Origin: Annona cherimola
Lineage: Eukaryota > Streptophyta > Magnoliopsida > Magnoliales > Annonaceae
Direction: 5' to 3'
Assembly (NCBI GenBank): GCA_030490835.1
Contig: CM059971.1
Location: 126,698,564 to 126,762,563 of the forward strand
Length of the DNA stretch: 64,000 nt
Shown in pieces: positions 23,964 to 35,569 of this stretch. How positions within the stretch are numbered: position 1 is the stretch's first letter; every line of letters starts with the position of its first letter. The notes under the pieces are model-generated. The model saw nothing but the letters and a program-made list of their open reading frames with translations. It searched no databases and was not told the origin of the DNA. A program made the translations under genes and the position numbers.

Positions 23964-24357
23964 TAGTGATTCTATTAGCTGGGCTAAGTAAGTGGTCCAC
24001 TTAGCTCACCTCAAAAAATTTATTTATAATAATTTTTTTTTACTTTTTTTTTCATGTACTTGTTTATCTAAGTGTATTTAACATATAGACCAAGTTTTAC
24101 CATTTTTGAATATGTTTATCTATTTTTTTTAGATTTTCAAACATCTATGGTTATATATGCATTTAAAATACCCTTATTTTCAAAAATCTAAAAAAAATAT
24201 ATGCACATTTCCAAAAATGGTAAAACTTGGTCTATATGTTAAATACACTTAGATAAACAAATGTATGAAGAAAAAAACAAAAAAAAATTGTTTTAAATAG
24301 GTTTTTTGAGATGGGCTAAGTGGGTCATTTACTTAGCCCGGGTTAATAGAATCACTC
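23964..24357. mobile_element. H3-family long hairpin MITE
   Basis: This is a foldback of nearly 400 bases. It starts GTGATTCTATTAGCTGGGCT and ends AGCCCGGGTTAATAGAATCAC. The long arms contain TTTATCTAAGTGTATTTAAC and GTTAAATACACTTAGATAAA plus ACCAAGTTTTACCATTTTTG and its inverse. Relatives are at 30458, 33590, 38985 and 61080. No clean target duplication could be assigned. Confidence 0.8.
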
Positions 24358-24370
24358 CTCCCGTAACTTT

Positions 24371-25035
24371 TAGGGGATGTTTGGTGGGTTGCAAATGGTG
24401 GCGGCACGGATTTTAAAGTATTTAATTAATTAATTAATTATTATATTTTTTTATTTTTATTCTTATATTTTAATTATTTTTTCTATCAACAATCTTCTAA
24501 CAAACTTATTTATTTCAACTTTATCTCTATTATTTCATATGAATCACACAATTTTTAAAATATTTTATTTTCTACTCCCACTGAATACCATATTTCTCAC
24601 AACTTTCACTTTCCCAAACATCCTTCTAGTTTCTTAGGTTTTAGGATGAGATGGAGAATGAAAAATTATAATATTTTTAAAATGTTATGGTTGATATAAA
24701 ATAGCAAAATTAGCATTGGAATAAAGCAGATACTTTAGAAAATGGTTCCCCATTTTTGGAAAAAATGGAAACGTTAAAAAATGTCCCATTGGTGAGCAAT
24801 AACAAGAATAGAAAAGGTCTATAAGAAAAATTTTAATTAATATGAGAGGAATAATAATTATGAGCACAGAACAAAGTTATACATAAAATGAAAAAAATAA
24901 AATATAAAGATGATAATAAAAATAATTATATGCATCGACTAATAAATGATGAGTTGAAAAATAACATGAGCCATACATTCTTCACGGCTCCCCACCTTTC
25001 TCTACTTCCGGACCTTAACAAACACCCCCTTGATG
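24371..25035. mobile_element. Tourist-like MITE plus adjacent decayed element
   Basis: The first (24371-24628) has ends AGGGGATGTTTGGTGGG and TTCCCAAACATCCTTCTA. The following block to about 25035 starts GGATGAGATGGAGAATG and ends CCTTAACAAACACCCCCTT. It has a partially repeated interior (AAAAATTTTAATTAATA at 24828 and 25076), suggesting local duplication. Confidence 0.55.
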
Positions 25036-26286
25036 AGTAATAACACAAATAGAAAAACTTTGTAAGAAAAATTTTAGAAAATTTTAATTAATACGAGGGG
25101 AATAATAATTAAGAGTACAAAATAACGGTCATTAGTTTTGGAAAATAACTGTTGCAGCGGGTGAAAACTACGAGGGAGAGAAATTAACATAATTAAGATA
25201 TTGACCATTGCTCTCTACATAGCTGTAAGGATGGCCAAAGCTCTAAAATTAGGTACTGAAGATATCCTGTAGTCACTTTTGAACTTTTCCTCTAGATCTA
25301 TTTGAAGGTTGTGCCAACCGCAGTAATTTTAATGCAGATGAGATTCTAACTTCGCGTGCTGATTTTTCAAACCACATGCCATATATATACATCCATATGT
25401 TAAGTTTTCAACGTTTATTAATTCCGTTGCAATATATATCTGTGCGATTTTTCAAACTAATTCAAATCCTAGGAACGTTGTTGGGCTCATTGTACACGAT
25501 TTCATCACGAGTCGTTTTATTGCCTCAATTAATCTATTTAAATATCGACTGGAGTGTGGTTGTTATAGAGACTAAAGAGATCCAAATGAGTTCTAATCTT
25601 GAATTTCTTCCAGATAAATATCTAGTAGTCAGCGCAGCTCTTTTTTCACCATTCTTACGAGGAACATCACAATATATTTCATTTTGCTTTAGCTATTTTT
25701 TTGTTACAAAAAATATATTTACTTAATACAAATGTATTTTAGCTATAATTAATTATTTAACTCAAGATATTTAATTTCTTTCCAATGGTGAAGTTTGATT
25801 AAATGTAACAATTTTTTACTGCATTTCGGTGTAACTATTAAGACTTAATTGGAACATAACTTTCGCTAAATTTCATATTGGACCTAGCTAAAATTTTTAT
25901 TTGCCCAAAAAAGGTGGCCACATATAATAAATTTTATTAAGTGGAGAAGTAATATACAAGAACTTTGCTACAACTCCATACTAGGAATTTTTTCCTCAAT
26001 AGCATAATAATTGTGTTATTATTGCAAGAAAATTTTAATTTATTAGTGTGTTTTATGTCCATCACAACAATTTTTTTTATGAATTAAATGTCATTCTTTG
26101 GAACTGCCGATAAAATTAGTTTCCTATTTTCTTTTTTTATATTTTCAAATAGAACCAAAATAATTAAGTACGTCGACTCCATCATGCGACTATCGTACTA
26201 ACAAGAAAATCAACCTCGAATATCAAGTGCGTGATGTCAAGCTGGTTACAAAGAGGTCTATCGAGTGTGCAAGCGGAGCGTGCAAC
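25036..26286. other. Spacer, nothing recognised
   Basis: This is AT-rich unique sequence. An open frame at 25376-25726 has no recognisable domain and low-complexity composition, and is not called as a gene. Confidence 0.35.
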
Positions 26287-27169
26287 GGGATGTTAATAGA
26301 TTGAGTTCAACACGTTAGAATTTAATTCTAATTTATTTTAAAAAAATTGACTTTACTCTGTTGATTAACTTTTTAACAATCTCAACTTTAATGCATTTAT
26401 AACTCATTTAATAAATGGGTTGACGTGTTGTTAATGAGTTGTATATGTACGTTGCAAATAAATCAAAACTGAACTAATTTAAAATTGAGTATGTGTTGTA
26501 ATTGTTATGGTGAATTGATTTACACAGACGAAATACACAACTTGGGTAGGTCTTCATCAAGAGAGGGCATGTATTTGACATGTTAATGCAAAAAAGAACA
26601 GTGACTCAGCGAAACAAAGGGAAAAAAAGTAATAGAGATGGAGAAGGGAATAATTGAAGACTAAAGAGCAGAGATGAAGGGAATGAGAGAAGGGAAAGAA
26701 AAAGACGGAAACAAGTAGAGAAATATAGAGAAGGATGATCAAAGATGGAGATGAAAAGAGAGAGAAGTGGTAGAGAGGAAGGAAATCTTGCCGACGACAC
26801 TCCTAGGTAGTGATAAGAACAACGATAATAACACTGCAACACGGTAACAGAGAAGACATTGTACAGTCATAGACGTAAAGAGAAAAATAGAAAATCAAAA
26901 TGAAGAAAATAGATTTAGGGTATATGAAATATATATATACCTCTTCTTAAGAGGTTATAAATGGATTAATGGGTTAAATGAGTTACTAAATGAGTTGATG
27001 AGTTGTGAGTTGATGAGTTGTAAAATCTTAACCATAATCCGTTTATTTATTTAATTTGTTAAACGGGTTGATAGATGATAAATCATTTATTCAAAAATTC
27101 AAACTCCAACCCATTTATAAACAAATTGAACGAACATCGAATGGATTGACCATGACCATTAAGATCCCT
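26287..27169. mobile_element. Second copy of the GGGGTGTTAA-type element
   Basis: Right-hand 250 bases match 5570-5815 closely in order (AATGGGTTAAATGAGTTA, TAAAATCTTAACC, TTAAACGGGTTGA, TGGATTGACCATGACCATTAA). The left 150 bases match 5205-5390. The middle carries a long purine-rich run (26590-26790) absent from the first copy. The ends GGGATGTTAATAG and CCATTAAGATCCCTC are diverged. Confidence 0.65.
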
Positions 27170-28499
27170 CACATGTATTATTGTATTGAATTTTTTGTAG
27201 AACTTAAGATGCTTTTGTTAACCTTAGCAAGAAGGGTAAATTGGAACTCGTCTCTCCGATTTTTTCAATCATTCTACCTGTTTTAATTACTTTAATTTTT
27301 TCATTTTTTCCATTTATTTTCGTATTTATTTCAAATTTACCCTATCATATCACATTAGTCTCATAATTTTCAACAGTTTCCCCCTCCGTCGTTAACATTG
27401 CCAAACGGCCCTTAACCTGTTAAGTTTGAGAAATAATGTATGCTTCTTTTCGATATGAAAAATAGCATAATTCCACTGCAAGAAAGCTCGACGAAGAAGA
27501 TGATGCGCTGGTTACTTGTTAGAGCTGGAGAGGACAATGCCTGTGGCAACCGACCGTGTGGATCTGGCATCTTGGTTGGTCATCAACAATGACTCGAGAG
27601 AAATGCGATGACTGCCCATACCTGAAGATGAAGACCGGTAAGAGTAACGGGGTATAATGGGAAATTTAAATATAGCAAATCTAGACTCTAGAGAGTTAAT
27701 TTTTGCTATTGTTTAAACTTAGGGGCGAATTTATTTTTCATTTGAGAGTATTTAAGGTTGTAAATGTGCCTAATTTATAATATCAAATGTTATAATGTAT
27801 ATAATACTAATTAAAAAATTAGGAGCGCATTGAATTGAACGTTTCCGAAACAAAAAAAAAAAAAGGGTTAGTTTTGCAGCAACAAAAAAGAACTCCACCT
27901 GAGTTTTTCCAGCTTGAAAAAATGTACGGCTGCCGAGTGTGCAAACTGGGTGTACTTGTTCAATTAAGTAGGTTCAACGAAATTGAGTTTCTCTACTCAG
28001 GCAAAATAGACGGCTGCAAGTGAATCGTAGGTCTGAGATTTTCATATGTACATCGACGTTGCTCACATGCAAGGAAATTTATATTCTTTTTTATGTAAGT
28101 AAATATCCAAGCAAGCACACCATCATTCGATTGAATTGACACATGCAAAATTGAGAAGAAGAAGAAGAAGGTGGAAAATAGATTCGGAGGAAGCTCGGAA
28201 TCTGTTACGCTGCCTCCCTGTACAGCCGAATACGCGTCAAAAGGAAGCCCTTTCACGCGCGCGCGTAAACTTACTTCAACCGTACGAATTTCAAAAACCG
28301 CCCCCTTCCTTTTCCAACATTATTCCAACCACGTACAAAACTCACCCGGTTTTTTTTGTTTTTTTTTTTTTATTTGTGAGCCTTGCTTTTCTTTTATTTT
28401 ACTCCTATACGAACATATTACGTATGCATCTTTAATTTACAGAAACATGGCCGGAAAGGAGAGCCGCTGATTACCTGTTACCTTCACCCCTGGCGCACG
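27170..28499. other. Spacer downstream of the ERF gene
   Basis: This contains a GC-richer patch at 27480-27650 without a convincing gene, A-runs near 27850, and the 3' flank of the minus-strand ERF gene (28100-28499). No gene or known repeat is recognised. Confidence 0.35.
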
Positions 28500-29075
28500 T
28501 TAGCCCCACCACAGACAATGCCGATCGGTGCACACGTCATCGTCTCCAAAAGTGGGCCAGATCTCCCCCGAGAAAATCTCGTCGCAGCCGCCTGAGAAAA
28601 TGGCTCGCCGCCCGTACGCTAGCGCAGGCAGCTCGATCTCTCGCCAGAAATCCTCGTCTTCGGCAGGCGAAGCGCCCGCCCCGCTCTTTTCCGGCCTCTG
28701 CGCCACTGCTTGCGCGGCAGCCGCAGCTGCTGCCTGGATATCCCGGGCCATACACGTGGACGGCCGGGGCAGCATGTCGGCCTCGTCGGGGAAGTTGAGG
28801 AGCGCCTTCCGGCCCTTGAGGCAGTGGGCAGCGACGTCGTAGGCGCGGGCCGCCATCTCGGCCGTCGGGAACGAGCCCAGCCAGATGCGCGACTTCTTGC
28901 GCGGCTCGCGAATCTCCGATACCCACTTTCCCCACCGCCGCTTACGCACGCCATGGTAGACAGGGTGGCGCGTGCCGCCGACGCCTGCGTCTTGATCGGA
29001 TTTCCGACGGCCCTGTGCCGGGGATGGCGTCAGGTCGTCGTACGGCTGTAGGTTGTGCTGCTGCTCAAGGTCCAT
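28500..29075 (-). CDS. AP2/ERF transcription factor, DREB type (group II/III-like), intronless
   Basis: This is a nuclear DNA-binding protein of 191 residues with a single AP2 domain at about residues 39-96. Seen: [28 protein letters not shown] and KALLNFP. Val52 and Glu57 correspond to the V14/E19 pair that marks DREB rather than ERF proteins, so DRE/CRT-type targets are expected. [12 protein letters not shown] follows the domain, as in A-4/A-5 DREBs, and acidic [12 protein letters not shown] plus a terminal CLWWG may be activation or regulatory motifs. The start at 29075 was chosen for its strong context (CCACCATGG) and because a TATA box lies 39 bases upstream; in-frame ATGs at 29093 and 29144 are less likely. 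Odd: the canonical YRG is YHG here (His41, codon 28955-28953), replacing an Arg that contacts DNA in AtERF1. The exact subgroup cannot be settled by eye. Confidence 0.9.
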   Translation of the reverse strand: MDLEQQHNLQPYDDLTPSPAQGRRKSDQDAGVGGTRHPVYHGVRKRRWGKWVSEIREPRKKSRIWLGSFPTAEMAARAYDVAAHCLKGRKALLNFPDEADMLPRPSTCMARDIQAAAAAAAQAVAQRPEKSGAGASPAEDEDFWREIELPALAYGRRAIFSGGCDEIFSGEIWPTFGDDDVCTDRHCLWWG

Positions 29076-29113
29076 GGTGGGACTTGGGAGCATGTGCAGG
29101 GCAGCGTCAGGGC

Positions 29114-29121
29114 ATTTATAC
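29114..29121 (-). promoter_or_regulatory. TATA box of the ERF gene
   Basis: The minus strand reads TATAAATG between GC-rich sequences. Transcription starting about 30 bases downstream would begin near 29088, which leaves the ATG at 29075 as the first start codon. Confidence 0.6.
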
Positions 29122-29379
29122 AGTGGACGATTTTTTGAGTGCATTGAATTACGAAAATGCCCCTGGACACTATCATGATTCCGTTGTCGAGAATGTAGAT
29201 TTCTGGGAGCGAGACCGAATTACTAAAGTACCCTCGGAGCGGAGGCCGTTTCGGGTCGTTGGCTGGGGTTATTCTGGGGAAGGGACCGCAACGGTAAGTC
29301 GGCTGCGTGTCGCCATTGAAGCGACGTTTTCTCTTCCCGAAGGAAACTTTTGATTGGCTATAATTTAAAAAATAATTTA

Positions 29380-30000
29380 ATCTTCTTAAACGATGATATT
29401 ATTTTTCAATTATTTTTATATAATTATTTATACAACTAATCTATCTATTTTAATTTTATTTTCTTTACATCTCATCATTACTCCTATCCCATCACATCAT
29501 CTAATTTTTACATTAAAGTTTTATCATTTCCCCATAAACACTCAAAACTTTTCACTTTTCATAATTATAATTTTTAAAATTTTTTTTTACATCTTCCTAT
29601 GCAATTGCCTTATTTTTCAATTATTTCTACATAAATATTTACTAAGCTATGTATTTTAACTTTATTGTCTTTACTCTTCATTATTATTTCATTTTATTAC
29701 ATCATTTTATTTCATTTCAAAAAAATTTATAATGACAATTTTTCATTTAAAATTTTTATTATTTTCCAAATGCACCCAAAATTTTAAAGAATTAATGAAA
29801 TTGGAGAAAATAATATAACTTAATAGGAATAATGATAAAAGAAAAAAATAAAGTTAAATTAGATAAGTTAATTTTCTAATAGTTTGGTAGAAATGATTAA
29901 AAAGCACAATACTTGTATAGAACGATGTGAAAAAATAATTAAAAATAAGACCATCGTAGAAATTGAAAATTTTTAAATGCATCCAAATATATCCTAAATT
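29380..30000. mobile_element. Run of Tourist-type MITE fragments upstream of the ERF gene
   Basis: Three related blocks (about 29380-29540, 29545-29770, 29770-30000) share ACTTTTCACTTTTCATAATT, TTTAATTATTTTT and TTTATCATTTTCC modules in alternating orientation. None has two clean ends. Confidence 0.5.
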
Positions 30001-30064
30001 TCCACCAATAATAAATGTGAGGATATCTATAAAAAAAAAATCTATCTATCTAAAAAGTAACAAT

Positions 30065-30290
30065 AAGGGCATGTTCCAAACTGTATAAAAATTTTTGGTC
30101 GAATTTGTATCTAAGATGAAAATGTAATGATCTGTATTAGAAATGAATAAAGTTGCATTGGGAATAAGTAAAATTGTATTGAAAATTAAAAAGCCTTTTT
30201 GGAAATTGAAAAGTTGTCTTGGGAATGGTAATGTAGATTCAATTCAAAAGTCTTGTATGACTTGAACATGATCTAAATATGAGGATAAAA
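30065..30290. mobile_element. Short-iteration MITE (family with about 21-bp internal units)
   Basis: It contains iterations such as GCATTGGGAATAAGTAAAAT and GTATTGAAAATTAAAAA between ends near GGGCATGTTCCAAAC and CTTGAACATGATCTAAATA. The same iterated motif recurs at 40395-40590 (other strand) and 58285-58530. Confidence 0.5.
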
Positions 30291-30457
30291 TTGCTTACAT
30301 ATAGGGGTGCAAGCCGTATGGGTTTTCCCGACCCGACCTAGTCCAACACCTTAAAAAACCCAATTTTGAGTTTTTGCAAAAGTAGTTTTTGTCTAGAATT
30401 ATTTATTTAAGTAAGAAATCAAGTTTTATCTAAATAAAAAAATTCATGGGCCATTTT

Positions 30458-30840
30458 TAAAGACGACTGATCATTTACGACTGGTCGGAAATCCGGTGAT
30501 TTCCGACCGGTCAAAAAATATATATTTTTTTATTTTTTTTGAAAAATAATTTTATAAACATGTTAATCTAGTTATATTTAATCTATAAACCAAAATTTAC
30601 CATTTTTGGATATGTATATATATTTATTTTGGATTTTTAAATACAGGGGTATTTAAGTCATTTTAAGAATATTTAAAATGACTTAAATACCCCTGTATTT
30701 AAAAATTCAAAATAAATATATATAAATATCCAAAAATGGTAAATTTTGGTTTATAGATTAAATATAACTAGATTAACATGTTTATAAAATTATTTTTCAA
30801 AAAAAATAAATGATTTCCGACCGGTCGTAGAAGATCAGGT
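30458..30840. mobile_element. H3-family near-perfect long hairpin
   Basis: Arms of about 125 bases from AAAAATAATTTTATAAACAT to TTTAAGTCATTTTAA are inverted almost exactly, with only two or so mismatches seen by eye and a central loop of a few bases (30667-30672). Outside them the ends carry GACCGGTCGGAAATC-type sequence. A second small hairpin (30479-30512) sits in the left end. If transcribed, the RNA would be essentially fully double-stranded. Confidence 0.88.
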
Positions 30841-31070
30841 CTCATTTTTAAATTATGTAAAATCAGTGTAATAAAATAATTTGATTTATATATAGGTTTC
30901 GATTTTATATATTTAACATCTAAATTGTGTAAAATATTATTCCTAAGTGGATAAATGATTCATCAAATTATCATTATTACATTCTAATTCATTTATAAAT
31001 GAATCTACGTTTTTTTTTTACAATTTATACATAATTATATATGTTTTTAAGCAAGAATAACTTATCTGAG
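30841..31070. mobile_element. Partial H1-family remnant
   Basis: It contains AAATTATGTAAAATCAGTGT, AATAAAATAATTTGAT and GTGGATAAATGATTCATCAA modules in the H1 order but no matching second half. Confidence 0.4.
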
Positions 31071-31614
31071 AATTTAATTAAAATGATTGTTAATACCATA
31101 TTAAAATAAATAATTTGTTCATAAAATTGTCATGAAAAATAATATTCACCAATATGTACTTATTTGAGATTACAAAAAATAAGAATATGAAGTTTTATGG
31201 GTTATATATAATCTATTTTCAAAGTTTATATACATATTTACAATATAGATACAGAAGACTTTAAAATATAAGACTAAATGTTATTTATTTCATTTTTCTT
31301 TATGAAAATAATTAAAATAGACCTATATTTTTTCTTGGAGGTCATAAATGTTGTTTACATCAATCTTTCCTTAAAAAATTACTAAAATGGATATATTTTT
31401 ATATTTACTTTAAAAGAAAATTTTCCAATTAAAATGAAAAATAAACAAAACAAAAATAACTCTATTTTTAACTCGATTTTGGACCTATTCTAACCTGGAC
31501 TTGAATTAATGAGACATTTTAATATCAAATTCAACTAAAATTGGAATATATAGGATCAAAATTAATATTTAGTATACATGTGGCAATACTAATAAGACCA
31601 TCATCACTACTGCC

Positions 31615-32090
31615 ATTTTTAAGTTTATTATAGAAATATTCTCTATACAATTATTTTACAATTTATTATAGAATTATTCTCCATATAAAATTATCTTTAA
31701 ATTAATTGTAGAACGTTCTCAACAAAATAATTTTAAAATTTATAATTTTAAATTTATCATAGAAATGTACTCCGTATAATTATTTTAAAATTTAAAATTA
31801 TTATATAATTTTTCATATAATTATTTTAAATTTTACATTTTTAAATTTATTGTAGAAATGTTCTTCATATAATTATTTCAAAATTTATTTTTTAAAATTT
31901 ATTGTGGAAATGTTCTTTATATTATTATTTTAAATTTTGTATTTTTAAATTTATTGTAGAAATATTCTCCACATAATTATTTTTAAATTTGTATTTTAAA
32001 ATTTGTTATAAAAATATTTTTCATATAATTATCTTAAAATTTATATTCTTAAATTTATTAAAAAATTCTCTATGTAATTATTTTAAGTTT
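31615..32090. repeat. About 60-bp degenerate minisatellite
   Basis: Seven to eight consecutive, drifting units contain AAATTTATTGTAGAAATGTTC followed by ATATAATTATTTTAAAATTT. It is entirely AT-rich and lies within the element at 30304-32271. Confidence 0.75.
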
Positions 32091-32271
32091 ATATTTTGAA
32101 TTAATTTGAAAAACAATTCTATTTTTTTACTCGGTCCAAACCCTGTCCGACCTGAACCAGATCTGATGTTGCGAGGTTTGGTACCAGTTAAATCCAGAAC
32201 TAAATGCATAGGGTCAAAATAGGTACCGAATTTGGGTCGGGTAAAATCCGCCCGATGTGCACCCCTATTAG

Positions 32272-33169
32272 AAAAATAAAAAAATTTTGAGATGATAAAA
32301 TATATAATATGATAGAGATAAAGCATGAAAAAATATATCAAAAAATATTTTTCTTGATTTTTTTATTAAGCCATTCCAAAACCTAATGTGGACCATTTTT
32401 TATTTTTTTTAATACTAATTTTTTAACCTGGTTCGGTCCGGTCCCGGCCCGGTCCGGACCTCCTTAGACTCGAACCGAAATTGGTGGCATAAGGTTCGAC
32501 CCGGACCGGAACATATAGTACCGGCATAGGTCCCAAGTCGGGGCGAGGTAGAATCCGCCTGGCTAAAACCCCTACTTGCATGGTAATAGTACTAGCATGT
32601 TTTCTAACGAACGAGTTAAAGTATCAATAAATTAATTAAGCTGGTCCCCGTAATATGGTAATTAATGAGAGCAGCCAAAAAAAGTACATATTGCATCAGG
32701 GTAGTCTAGCGGGGCATAGCACGGCATGGGTAGCATAGGCATATCTGATCATTGTGATGGTAATGGGTGAGGGTGAAAGGCAGGAGCTATGTCAGCTGGT
32801 AGTACCTACATCTTGCTCTTTAGTCCTTGCTTCAATGCCTGCTTGCATCAATGCTAACTATATCATTACCTATTTATTTATTTTTTCTCATAGACATACC
32901 CATGCATGCGTGCAATTTTCTCTCTTAATCTTGTATCTTTGCTGCTATATATAATATATCAACACTATTTCCATCAGTGAATTGCCAATGCGACAACTCG
33001 ATGCCAACATGATTTGAACCCTTTCCAAGGATCAATGAACCTAAAACAATATGCACGCGATTATTACTTGGGACTTCGTGTATCTTATATTTTTCTTTTC
33101 TTTTTTTAAATTTTTATGGAGGCCCAATTGTATTAGTTCATTTATTACATTCGATAAGCTATGGACATA
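32272..33169. other. Spacer with one transposon end, otherwise nothing recognised
   Basis: About 32415-32575 is a GC-rich transposon end (GGTCCGGTCCCGGCCCGG, then GCTAAAACCCCTAC) like those of 30304-32271. From 32580 to 33169 is unique sequence without a gene. Confidence 0.4.
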
Positions 33170-33585
33170 TATATATATTTATAAATTTTCAAAAGATAAT
33201 ATATATAACAGGAATTCTTCAAGCTTAACGATGTGGGATTTTGTCACCACTTAAGACTCCCCCTTACGTTTTAGGCTAGAGATGTGGACACATATTTGGA
33301 GACAAATGCAAACAAGCTTGGATTTGACTCTGATACTATATCGAAAATAGGCCAGTTCTATCCAAAAAATGACTAGCCAGATTAGAAAGTCTGTTCCCAT
33401 ACATATAAACCAAGAACTTTTGAAGCCTCTTAACGATGTTGAATTTTCTTACTTAACATGTATACACACCGATAAGTCCAAAGTCCACTTCAACAACTTT
33501 AACACTTTCACATGTACAAATATAAGGAAATAATATTAAGGCATGAAAATTTTTCATTTTTTAAACCATAGAAATTTTCATTTTT
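33170..33585. repeat. Dispersed repeat R3 (copy 1)
   Basis: It shares ATGTGGGATTTTGTCACCAC, GATGTGGACACATATTTGG, GACTCTGATACTATAT and AAATGACTAGCC with 34680-34965. Its right part (AAAGTCCACTTCAACAACTT, TTCACATGTACAAAT) matches 36275-36555. This looks like a non-coding retroelement-derived repeat, but I cannot name the family. Confidence 0.6.
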
Positions 33586-33589
33586 TTAG

Positions 33590-33850
33590 GCCAGCCTCAA
33601 AAATATATATTTTTTATTGTTTTAGTTTTTTATAAACATATAAAGCTGGATTTATTTAATCTACAAAGTACAAACTAAGTTTTATCATTTTTGGATTTTT
33701 TAAGTATTTTTAATTTTTAAACACAGTGGCATTTAAAAACAAAAATACTTAAAAACATCTAAAAATAATAAAAATTAGTTTAAAAACTAAATATACGTAA
33801 CTTTACCTTTTTATGAAAAATAAAAAATATATTTTTCAGTCAGACGAATC
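33590..33850. mobile_element. H3-family hairpin MITE (diverged)
   Basis: Inverted arms: AAAAATATATATTTTTTATT at left with AATAAAAAATATATTTTTC at right, and AAACTAAGTTTTATCATTTTT with AAAAATAATAAAAATTAGTTT. The internal order is the same as the other H3 elements. Confidence 0.65.
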
Positions 33851-34290
33851 GCTACCCCCATGCAGACGGCCATAAAAAATACCGGATTAAAAATATAAAA
33901 TACACAATGCAAGATCATTATCTTATGCATATAAGAAAGTTTCTCGTGCAAATCGGTTGCATAGCGCAATTGTTGGGTTTCTAAAATTTTTTTTTTAAAA
34001 TTTTGTTTTAGACCTAAGTCATCTATCATATTTTTCTATGTGTATGTGTATAATATGAAGAATCATGTGAATGAAGTTTGTACAGACTATACAATAAATG
34101 TAAATGCATAGGTTTTTTATAATTATATTTTAAAAGATTCTTGATAATAAAAGCTTCTAATTTAATTAAGCTAACTAAATGATTTTAACTGAACTTTTAT
34201 ATACAAGCTAAATAAATAATTTTAAATGCAATTGATGAATTGTATTAGAGAAATGCATTTTACAACTAGTTGCATAGGAGAATTGTCATA
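33851..34290. other. Spacer, nothing recognised
   Basis: This is AT-rich unique sequence ending in a TA tract at 34288-34303 that borders an H2 element. Confidence 0.35.
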
Positions 34291-34302
34291 TATATATATA
34301 TA

Positions 34303-34672
34303 TAGATGTTGTTCCGGTGCAGTGATGCCGCACCGGAACAGCGGTGCAGTGGGCCCCACATGATCATGAAATCATGATCTGCTCCACCCATTGTATTTAG
34401 AATAATGTATTCTATTACCACACCAATTTTCATCCCAATCAGATATGTATATGGGCCCCATCTGAAAATGGTACAAATCCAACGTAATAAAATAGTTTGA
34501 TGTAAATAACAACTTTAAAGTATCTTATTGAGATAAAAATTGGTATGGTAATACAATACATTATTCTAAATACAATGGGTGGAGTAGATCATGATTTCAT
34601 GATCATGTGGGGCCCATTTTGGGCCCACTGCACCGCTGTTCCGGTGCAGTGATGCTGCACCGGAACAGCCCT
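34303..34672. mobile_element. H2-family foldback MITE with terminal hairpins (best copy)
   Basis: The whole unit is a foldback (TGGGCCCCACATGATCATGA versus TCATGATCATGTGGGGCCCA; GTATTTAGAATAATGTATTC versus its inverse). In addition each end has its own compact hairpin. At the left, TGTTCCGGTGC (34310-34320) pairs with GCACCGGAACA (34330-34340). At the right, GCTGTTCCGGTGCAG (34635-34649) pairs perfectly over 15 bases with 34655-34669 around a TGATG loop. It is flanked on both sides by TATATA tracts. Confidence 0.85.
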
Positions 34673-34679
34673 CTATATA

Positions 34680-34965
34680 TATATTGTTGAAAATGAGTCG
34701 GTTCTATCTCAAAATGACTAGCCAAGTTAGGAACCTTATTCTCATATATATAAACCACGAACTCTTTAAGTTTCTTCACAATGTGAGATTTTCTCACCAC
34801 TTAACACTTCCTTTCATGTCTTAGGGCACGGATGTGGACCCATATGTGGGGACAAACACAAATGGGCTTGAGTCTAGCTCTGACACCGTGTTAAAAATGG
34901 ATTGGTTCTATCCAAAAATGACTAGTTAAGTTAGAAAGCATATTACCATATACATATATATATGA
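34680..34965. repeat. Dispersed repeat R3 (copy 2)
   Basis: It matches copy 1 in order: TCTATCTCAAAATGACTAGCC, TATATAAACCACGAACT, ATGTGAGATTTTCTCACCAC, GGATGTGGACCCATATGTGG, CTAGCTCTGACACCGTGTT. The opening block recurs at its end (TTGGTTCTATCCAAAAATGA), so the unit may be part of a tandem or LTR-like structure. Confidence 0.6.
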
Positions 34966-35505
34966 CTCTCCTCTTATATAACCAAATTACATAGAAATAG
35001 ACCCTTGTAATTTCTTCAAAATCTAAGATTTTTATCTTTGATAAAAAATCTAATCCATTTATTATATTTAACATAATTTATTTATCTAGGAGATCAAGTT
35101 TTATCCCAATCAAGTATGTTTATAGCTCACATTTATTAAAAAATATATATATTCATGTATAAATTATGAAAAATGCTAAAATATCAATTTTAAAGTAGTA
35201 TTTTCGATATCTAAACCGTCCAAAATATCATTTCTATATGAATAAATGATTCTATAAAGTATTATTATATTCTAATACATGTGTAAATAGATCTAAGCGT
35301 TTTTCATAATTTAAACATGAATATATATTTTTGAACAAATGTGACCCATAAACATACTTGATTGGGATGAAACGTGGTCTCTTAAATAAACAAATGATGT
35401 TAAAATACAACGAATGGATTGAATTTTTCATTAAAGATCAAAATCTTAAATTTTGAAAGGGTTACATGGATCATCTTCTATATAACCTGGTTACAAAGAA
35501 GCGGG
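34966..35505. mobile_element. H1-family foldback MITE (copy d)
   Basis: Left end TTATATAACCAAATTACATAG and right end CTATATAACCTGGTTACAAAG, with the full set of inverted core modules (TTTATCCCAATCAAGTATGTT versus ACATACTTGATTGGGATGAAA). A TA/TG/GA microsatellite follows at 35506-35560. Confidence 0.78.
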
Positions 35506-35569
35506 ATATATATATATGTATGTGTGTATATATATAGAGAGAGAGAAAAAAAAAAGAGAGAGAATATTT

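Larger units (their letters stand above)
30304..32271. mobile_element. Large non-autonomous element with TAGGGGTGCA ends
   Basis: The left end is TAGGGGTGCAAGCCG and the right end is GATGTGCACCCCTA. Subterminal GGGTTTTCCCGACCCGAC and GGTCGGGTAAAATCC are also inverted. The interior is AT-rich and non-coding and holds a nested H3 hairpin and a 60-bp minisatellite. A related single end lies at 32415-32575. hAT-like ancestry is possible but no target duplication is clear. Confidence 0.55.

Noticed and set aside
28528..29051. Long plus-strand and alternative-frame open frames over the ERF gene
   Set aside because: They are shadows of the GC-rich AP2/ERF coding sequence, with no recognisable domain; the minus-strand frame explains the region.
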